From positions 21,525 to 85,524 of the forward strand of contig FR882087.1 in assembly GCA_000434915.1 (NCBI GenBank): a stretch of 64,000 nucleotides of DNA. Reading direction: 5' to 3'. The stretch comes from Ruminococcus sp. CAG:563. GTDB lineage: Bacteria; Bacillota; Clostridia; Oscillospirales; Acutalibacteraceae. The notes under the pieces were generated by a model. That model had not been told where the DNA came from. It made no database searches and saw only the letters and a list, made by a program, of their open reading frames with translations. Below, in pieces: positions 59,396 through 64,000 of this stretch. Both the position numbers and the translations under genes were made by a program. Each line of letters begins with the position of its first letter. Position 1 is the first letter of the stretch.

Positions 59396-60727
59396 ATGAA
59401 TTACAAAGTTGGAATGATTTCTCTCGGCTGCCCCAAGAATCAGGTTGATGCCGAGCATATGCTTGCAATGATGGATGCCGAGGGGTGGAAAATTGTTGAT
59501 TACGTTGACGGCTGTGACGTCGTTATCGTTAACACCTGCGGCTTTATTGATGACGCAAAAAAAGAAGCCATCGAAAATATTCTTGACATGGTTGAACTGA
59601 AAAAGGAAGGCGTTATCAGCAAGATTATTGTCACGGGTTGCCTTGCGCAGAGATACAAGGATGAAATTGTCAAGGAAATCCCCGAGGTTGATGCCGTAGT
59701 GGGTATCGGTGCAAACGGCGATATAATCAAAACAGTTGAAGAGGTCATGTCCGGCGTTGATACAATCGAGAAATATCCGCCGCAGTGCGAGCTTCCGCTT
59801 GAGGGACAGCGAATTCTTACCACACCGCAGTATTGGGCGTATCTCAAAATCGGCGAGGGTTGCTCAAACCGCTGCACATACTGCACGATTCCGTCAATCA
59901 GAGGAAATATGCGCAGCCGCAGCATGGAGAATGTTATCGACGAAGCAAAGCAGCTTGCCGAGCTTGGCGTCAAGGAGCTTATTCTCATCGCTCAGGACAC
60001 AACGAGCTACGGTCTTGACCTTTACGGCGAGCTTAAATTGCCCGAGCTTCTCAATGAGCTTTGCAAAATCAACTCTATCGAATGGATAAGACTGCTTTAT
60101 TGCTACCCGGACAGAATTACGGACGAGCTTATTGAAACCATGAAGAATCAGGAGAAGATTGTTAATTATATTGACCTTCCGCTTCAGCATGCCGACGATA
60201 AAATCCTCAAAGCGATGAATCGCAGAGGCGATCAGGCTCTCATTCGCAGTGTAATCTCCAAGCTCAGATCAGAAATTCCCGACGTTGTAATAAGAACAAC
60301 ATTCATTGTCGGATTCCCGGGCGAGGGAGAAGAAGAATTTGAAACACTTGCCGAATTCGTCAACGAGATTGAATTTGACCGTTTGGGTGTGTTTACTTTC
60401 TCTCCGCAGGAGGGCACTCCGGCTTATGATATGGATAACCAGGTTGAAGATGATGTCAAAACCCGTCGCGGCGAGGTCATAATGCAGGATCAGTACAGCA
60501 TCATGGAGGAAAAGAACAACGAGAAAATCGGCAAGACCTATAAGGTTGTTGTTGAAGATTATGACGGATATTCCGACAGCTATACAGGCAGAACATATAT
60601 GGACGCTCCGGAGATTGACGGACTTGTAAAGTTTACTTCACACAAGGATCTCGATATCGGTGACTTCGTTGATGTTGAAATTTTTGACATTGAGGATTAC
60701 GACCTGATTGGCGAGGCAAAGGCTTAA
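59396..60727 (+). CDS. rimO: Ribosomal protein S12 methylthiotransferase RimO
   Basis: RimO is a radical-SAM enzyme that adds a methylthio group to an Asp of ribosomal protein S12. The 443-residue protein has the N-terminal Fe-S domain with Cys in SLGCPKNQVDAEH, NTCGFID and VTGCLAQRYKD. The radical-SAM site CSNRCTYCTIPSIRG (about residues 155-169) follows, with a C-terminal TRAM domain. Length is normal. It follows recX by 18 bases with an AAGGTG site. Confidence 0.95.
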   Translation: MNYKVGMISLGCPKNQVDAEHMLAMMDAEGWKIVDYVDGCDVVIVNTCGFIDDAKKEAIENILDMVELKKEGVISKIIVTGCLAQRYKDEIVKEIPEVDAVVGIGANGDIIKTVEEVMSGVDTIEKYPPQCELPLEGQRILTTPQYWAYLKIGEGCSNRCTYCTIPSIRGNMRSRSMENVIDEAKQLAELGVKELILIAQDTTSYGLDLYGELKLPELLNELCKINSIEWIRLLYCYPDRITDELIETMKNQEKIVNYIDLPLQHADDKILKAMNRRGDQALIRSVISKLRSEIPDVVIRTTFIVGFPGEGEEEFETLAEFVNEIEFDRLGVFTFSPQEGTPAYDMDNQVEDDVKTRRGEVIMQDQYSIMEEKNNEKIGKTYKVVVEDYDGYSDSYTGRTYMDAPEIDGLVKFTSHKDLDIGDFVDVEIFDIEDYDLIGEAKA

Positions 60728-60767
60728 TTAAACTCCCTATAGCACATTGTTAAGGTAAGGTTATAAA

Positions 60768-61325
60768 ATGAATTTACCAAATAAAATTACAATCGGCAGA
60801 ATGTTTATCGCTCCGATCTTTCTTGCGATATACCTTGCCGGGATTGAACATAAATTTTTATTTTCCGCAATTATTTTTGCTCTCGGTGCAATAACGGATG
60901 CGGTGGACGGACGAATTGCTCGAAAGAATCATATTGTCACGAATTTCGGCAAGCTGCTTGACCCGATTGCCGACAAAATGCTTGTAACGGCAGGCCTGCT
61001 TGCATTCATGAAAGACGGCCTTTGCAGCATATGGATAGTTATGATAATACTCACCCGTGATTTTGCAATAACCTCTTTAAGGATGATAGCTGCGTCGCAG
61101 AACGTCGTTATTCCGGCAAATATCGGAGGCAAAATCAAAACCGTTATGCAGATGGTTTCCTTTGTTGCCGTCATGCTGCTTTGCGAAATTTCATCTGTTT
61201 ATTCGCTCGGTTTCAATATGAGCCTTGTTTCAAATATTCTTATGGGCATTACGGCACTAATTTCAGTTGTCTCAGGCATTGTATATATTGCCGACGGATG
61301 GAAAATAATTAATTTTAAAGAATAA
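60768..61325 (+). CDS. pgsA: CDP-diacylglycerol-glycerol-3-phosphate phosphatidyltransferase
   Basis: PgsA makes phosphatidylglycerol phosphate from CDP-diacylglycerol. The 185-residue membrane protein has NLPNKITIGRMFIAPIFL at the start and the CDP-alcohol phosphotransferase motif DAVDGRIARKNHIVTNFGKL, continuing to LDPIADKM. The invariant Asp residues are all present. About five membrane segments follow. It lies in the recA-recX-rimO-pgsA run, a common Firmicute order. Confidence 0.95.
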   Translation: MNLPNKITIGRMFIAPIFLAIYLAGIEHKFLFSAIIFALGAITDAVDGRIARKNHIVTNFGKLLDPIADKMLVTAGLLAFMKDGLCSIWIVMIILTRDFAITSLRMIAASQNVVIPANIGGKIKTVMQMVSFVAVMLLCEISSVYSLGFNMSLVSNILMGITALISVVSGIVYIADGWKIINFKE

Positions 61326-61354
61326 ATTTAATTCAAAGAACGAAGGTGTTTTAT

Positions 61355-62191
61355 ATGGTTGTTTCTTCGGCAAGACTCATGAAAAGAGCCGAAAAAGAAA
61401 ACTATGCGATTCCCGCATTCAACATCGACAATCTCGAATCGGCAATGGCGGTTTCGGAGATCATGCATGAGATGCGTACTCCGGTCATCGTCCAGATGAT
61501 TCCGAGAACGCTCAACTACGGCGGAATTGCGATTTATCCGGCAATGATGCGTGAGCTTATGGCCGATTGTCCTGTGGATTATGCTCTGCATCTTGATCAC
61601 GGCAGCAGTCTCAGCCTTGCAAAAAAATGCGTCGCCGGCGGCTTCTCCTCCGTTATGTTTGACGGAAGCCTCATGCCGTTTGAAGATAACGTTAAATTCA
61701 CAAAAGAAGTTACCGATTTTGCGCTTCCGATGGACGTTTCCGTCGAGGGTGAGCTTGGTACGATCGGCGGCAAGGAAGAGGGCGACACAGACCTCGAAGC
61801 CAGCTATACAAAGGTCAGCGAAGCCGAAGAATTTGTCAGAAGAACAAATGTAAGCACTCTTGCAATCGGCGTCGGCACGGCTCACGGCGTTTATAAGGGA
61901 ACACCGCACATCAACGTCGAGCGTATAAAAGAAATTCACGCCGCAATCGGCACTCCGCTGGTTCTTCACGGTGCGTCCGGACTTTCCGACGAGGTTCTCA
62001 AGGACTGCATTGCCGCAGGAATCACAAAGATAAACTTCGCTACCGAGCTTCGCCAAGCCTACACCGACGGAATCAAGGCTGAGTTTGCCAAAGATCCCGA
62101 GGTTTTTGACCCGAAGATTTATATGCGAGGTGCAATCGATAATATAAAAGAGGTTCTCAGGCACAAGATTAATATCTGCTATAATATCTGA
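61355..62191 (+). CDS. Class II fructose-bisphosphate aldolase
   Basis: This 278-residue zinc-dependent aldolase has NYAIPAFNIDNLE at the start, the catalytic/zinc segment ALHLDHGSS, the SVEGELGTIGG loop, GTAHGVYKG (zinc His) and VLHGASGLSDE. It belongs to the class II Fba/GatY/KbaY group; fructose-1,6-bisphosphate or tagatose-1,6-bisphosphate are the likely substrates. Start ATG 61355 follows GAAGGTG eight bases upstream; the upstream GTG is less likely. It is encoded between pgsA and a PI-PLC-like gene. Confidence 0.9.
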   Translation: MVVSSARLMKRAEKENYAIPAFNIDNLESAMAVSEIMHEMRTPVIVQMIPRTLNYGGIAIYPAMMRELMADCPVDYALHLDHGSSLSLAKKCVAGGFSSVMFDGSLMPFEDNVKFTKEVTDFALPMDVSVEGELGTIGGKEEGDTDLEASYTKVSEAEEFVRRTNVSTLAIGVGTAHGVYKGTPHINVERIKEIHAAIGTPLVLHGASGLSDEVLKDCIAAGITKINFATELRQAYTDGIKAEFAKDPEVFDPKIYMRGAIDNIKEVLRHKINICYNI

Positions 62192-62204
62192 GGAAGTGAA
62201 AAAG

Positions 62205-63107
62205 ATGATTTATTCCGAATGGATGTCATATATCAAGGATGACGTTAAGCTTTGCAGCGTTGTCATGCCAAGCGCGCACAATGCCGGCAGCTTCAAGATG
62301 AAGCCTATCGCCTGCTGCCAGGACGGCGACCTTACTCAACAGTTTAACTACGGTATCCGTCATTTCTGCGTTCGTATTGACACGGATAAAAACGGTCAGA
62401 TTGTTTTCTGCCACGGCATAACAAAGGGATTGCCGTTTGAACCCGAGATGGAAAAATTTCGCAAGGTGATGGATGAACATCCGAGTGAATTCTTTATTCT
62501 CGACCTCAGAGAGTATCAGCCGCAAAAGCTCGGCCCTTTCAATCTTCGTTTCCACGCAGACCCCAAAAAGGTTGATGAAATTCTCGAAAGAACGATTGAA
62601 CCGTCGAAATACGCATTTACCGATTTTGAAAACATCGGCGACGTTACAATGGGCGACATGAGAAAATCCGGCAAGCGTTACATAATGATCAACTATTGCG
62701 AAGAATACAAATACAGCGTCAACTGTCCGCACATACTTCCGTGGGAAAAGAAGCGTCACGGTAAGCATGCCCACGAATTTGTAACCGAAGCAACCGAATT
62801 TTTTGACACAAACGACACGAGCGGATTTTACTGGTTCCAAACTCAGCAGACTCCGAATCTCGGTACAGACATTGGTGTTGTTTTCCCGAGGAAGCTCGAC
62901 AAAGCTCTCCGCTGGCATTTCAAAGCACTCATCAACACAATAGCAAACACTCCGAGATATCTTGCCCGTGCAAATATTATCGCAGGCGATTTCATGACGG
63001 AAGATTTCTTTAAGGTCAGAGAGATTCTAAGCCTCAATCTTAATAAAGACAATGTCATTGAAAGCAAGCGTGACGAATATAAAAACAGACTTAAAACCTG
63101 CACATAA
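62205..63107 (+). CDS. PI-PLC X-domain phospholipase-like protein
   Basis: This 300-residue protein resembles the TIM-barrel X domain of bacterial phosphatidylinositol-specific phospholipase C. The two catalytic His lie in VMPSAHNAGSFKM (about residues 24-36) and IVFCHGITKG, with FCVRIDTDKNG and FFILDLREYQ between or after. No signal peptide is visible, so it may act on the inner face of the membrane or on soluble cyclic inositol phosphates. Start ATG 62205 is preceded by GAGG; the upstream GTG overlaps that site. A terminator follows at 63384. Confidence 0.82.
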   Translation: MIYSEWMSYIKDDVKLCSVVMPSAHNAGSFKMKPIACCQDGDLTQQFNYGIRHFCVRIDTDKNGQIVFCHGITKGLPFEPEMEKFRKVMDEHPSEFFILDLREYQPQKLGPFNLRFHADPKKVDEILERTIEPSKYAFTDFENIGDVTMGDMRKSGKRYIMINYCEEYKYSVNCPHILPWEKKRHGKHAHEFVTEATEFFDTNDTSGFYWFQTQQTPNLGTDIGVVFPRKLDKALRWHFKALINTIANTPRYLARANIIAGDFMTEDFFKVREILSLNLNKDNVIESKRDEYKNRLKTCT

Positions 63108-63208
63108 ATCTGTGTGCATTTAATGCGGACAGGGAAAATAATAATCGGCTGTTTCTACAGCCTTATATACAAAAGTTTAAAAATGATGAGCCGTTTCGAG
63201 ACGCCTGA

Positions 63209-63379
63209 TTACATATTTCAAAGCAAGTGTTCCATACGGAGTATGAACGGTTCCGTGCCGGCACAAGGGATCGAATCGCCGTTAAAGGCAAATATTTTTC
63301 GGAAGCACAAAACAGCTCCGATCTTAACTGTGTCGAGGATAAAAGATACTTTGACCAAATCGTTGCAAAAATACTTTAA
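63209..63379 (+). pseudogene. Possible gene remnant, unknown
   Basis: Between the PI-PLC-like gene and the terminator, one frame stays open for 56 codons to a TAA and reads plausibly as protein (EYERFRAGTRDRIAVKGKYF). It lacks a ribosome site, follows a TGA, and its only in-frame start is a GTG at 63227. The preceding codons in the same frame (FKNDEPFRDA) also look coding. It may be the tail of a decayed gene. The rest of 63108-63383 holds a small hairpin GGCTGT-TTCT-ACAGCC and nothing else I can name. Confidence 0.2.
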
Positions 63380-63383
63380 AATA

Positions 63384-63417
63384 AGCGTGCAGGTAATCTC
63401 TTGCACGCTCTTTTTTT
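63384..63417 (+). terminator. Terminator after the recA-PI-PLC run
   Basis: AGCGTGCA and TGCACGCT form an 8-bp stem with a 10-base loop, followed by CTTTTTTT. Confidence 0.85.
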
Positions 63418-63670
63418 ACCTTTTCGGAACAGGACATTCGCAATTTACAAGTATCGTATCCTCCCCTATTACGTCAATGTCGCTCCATGGAATTACAATA
63501 TCCTCACTTTTTCCGAAGACGCCCATTATTTTTCCTTTGCCGTAAATAATAATTGAAACGAGACGGCCGTTATTTATATCAAGCTCCACATCATCAACGT
63601 TTCCTATCCTCGTTCCGTTCAGCTTGCATATGACTTCCTTATTTCTCAGCTCAGCTATAGAACAACCCAT
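63416..63670 (-). CDS. YlmC/YmxH family PRC-barrel sporulation protein
   Basis: This 84-residue protein is a single PRC-barrel of the YlmC/YmxH type: SIAELRNKEVICKLNGTRIG, NVDDVELDINNGRLVSIIIY and IPWSDIDVIGEDTILV. In Bacilli and Clostridia such proteins are linked to sporulation, though the mechanism is not known. ATG follows AGGAGCTGATTTTTGT. It is transcribed towards the recA run terminator. Together with the SigH-like factor it fits a spore-forming lineage. Confidence 0.88.
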   Translation of the reverse strand: MGCSIAELRNKEVICKLNGTRIGNVDDVELDINNGRLVSIIIYGKGKIMGVFGKSEDIVIPWSDIDVIGEDTILVNCECPVPKR

Positions 63671-63718
63671 ACAAAAATCAGCTCCTTTTTTCGGTAATTT
63701 TTCACAATACCGTTTCTG

Positions 63719-63747
63719 TTGTAAAATTACGGTTTTTGTGATAAAAT
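63719..63747 (+). promoter_or_regulatory. Promoter for the secreted protein at the window end
   Basis: TTGTAA and TAAAAT are spaced by 17 bases, 38 bases before the ATG. Confidence 0.45.
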
Positions 63748-63784
63748 TATATTCACAGAATTATATTCAGAAAGGTGATATATT

Positions 63785-64000
63785 ATGAAAAAAGTAATAT
63801 CATTGCTCCTTTCCGTCGTTATGGTTTTCACCGTTTTCAGCGTTGCTTTAACAAGCAGTGCTTTTGCGGCTGACACGGCGGCAAGCGAATCCGTTGCAGT
63901 TACAAGCATTGACTTCGGCGGAATCAAGCTCCCGACATCTTGGGATGAGCTTGGCGGCATGATGCTCAAGTCACTTTACAAGCTGGCGGATCAGATAATC
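63785..64000 (+). CDS. Secreted protein, truncated by the window end
   Basis: The first 72 codons encode a signal peptide (about residues 1-29, ending SSAFAA) and the start of a mature chain containing FGGIKLPTSWDELGGMMLKS. I do not recognise the family from this part. ATG follows AAAGGTG. The stop lies beyond the window. Confidence 0.75.
   Translation, partial: MKKVISLLLSVVMVFTVFSVALTSSAFAADTAASESVAVTSIDFGGIKLPTSWDELGGMMLKSLYKLADQII

Noticed and set aside
63114..63545. A 143-codon plus-strand frame after the PI-PLC-like gene
   Set aside because: It runs through the terminator and into the opposite-strand YlmC/YmxH gene, so it cannot be a normal gene in full.

Overview
The window looks like the chromosome of a mid-GC member of the Clostridia, probably a gut Oscillospiraceae/Ruminococcaceae relative. 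The grounds are a dockerin-bearing secreted protein, the CtsR/McsA/McsB/ClpC arginine-phosphorylation operon, a YlmC/YmxH-type sporulation protein, a SigH-like sigma factor, several TTG starts behind strong GGAGG-type ribosome binding sites, and Gram-positive lipoproteins and signal peptides. No rRNA, tRNA, CRISPR array, prophage or insertion sequence was recognised. Almost all of it is ordinary core genome with small accessory patches.

Layout. 0-5.5 kb (minus): a nested inverted-repeat element, a dockerin protein, a DUF6054-like protein, a sugar isomerase-like TIM barrel and a GH2 beta-galactosidase. 5.6-9.2 kb (plus): a DUF1846 protein, a peptidase-E-like protein and a secreted metallophosphoesterase. 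9.2-11.8 kb (minus): small membrane or lipoprotein genes, ispE and a small HEYGH membrane protein. 11.9-20.7 kb (plus): DUF1858, trmK, nif3, rqcH, polA, a D-2-hydroxyacid dehydrogenase, a YwlE-type phosphatase fused to RimI, and tsaD. 20.7-22.3 kb (minus): a sodium-pump decarboxylase beta subunit plus a tiny gamma-like subunit, behind a yybP-ykoY (Mn2+) riboswitch with its own terminator. 22.3-26.7 kb: a glycosyltransferase, a large glycosidase-like protein and a divergent FkbM methyltransferase. 26.7-32 kb: a degenerate CPBP-like membrane protein, a zinc-ribbon protein, a sigma factor, another glycosyltransferase, truB and a DMT transporter. 32.3-37 kb: ctsR-mcsA-mcsB-clpC with CtsR boxes on a consensus promoter. 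37-38.3 kb: two XRE regulators among repeated hairpins. 38.4-39.9 kb: a DUF5058 membrane pair. 40-45.9 kb: rimP-nusA-ylxR-ylxQ-infB-rbfA-nrnA-like. 46-48.5 kb (minus): groES-groEL with CIRCE, followed by another hairpin repeat and XRE gene. 48.6-50 kb: an isomerase-like gene and yjdF behind a yjdF-type riboswitch. 50-54.5 kb (minus): an ABC transporter whose 1253-residue FtsX permease carries a long coiled coil. 54.7-57.4 kb: a BMP-type lipoprotein, a YfcE phosphodiesterase and a LysR regulator. 57.6-63.1 kb (plus): recA-recX-rimO-pgsA-aldolase-PI-PLC-like. The end holds a YlmC/YmxH protein (minus) and a truncated secreted protein.

The most notable link is the arginine-phosphorylation system. 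The kinase McsB, its activator McsA, the ClpC unfoldase and the CtsR repressor lie in one operon. The likely opposing enzyme, a phosphatase with the YwlE signature CTGNTCRS, lies 13 kb away, fused to a RimI acetyltransferase and overlapping tsaD. Other points worth attention are the Mn2+-type riboswitch on a sodium pump, hairpin repeats that follow both heat-shock operons and precede XRE genes, a lipoprotein whose best start is ATA, and two membrane systems of unknown function.
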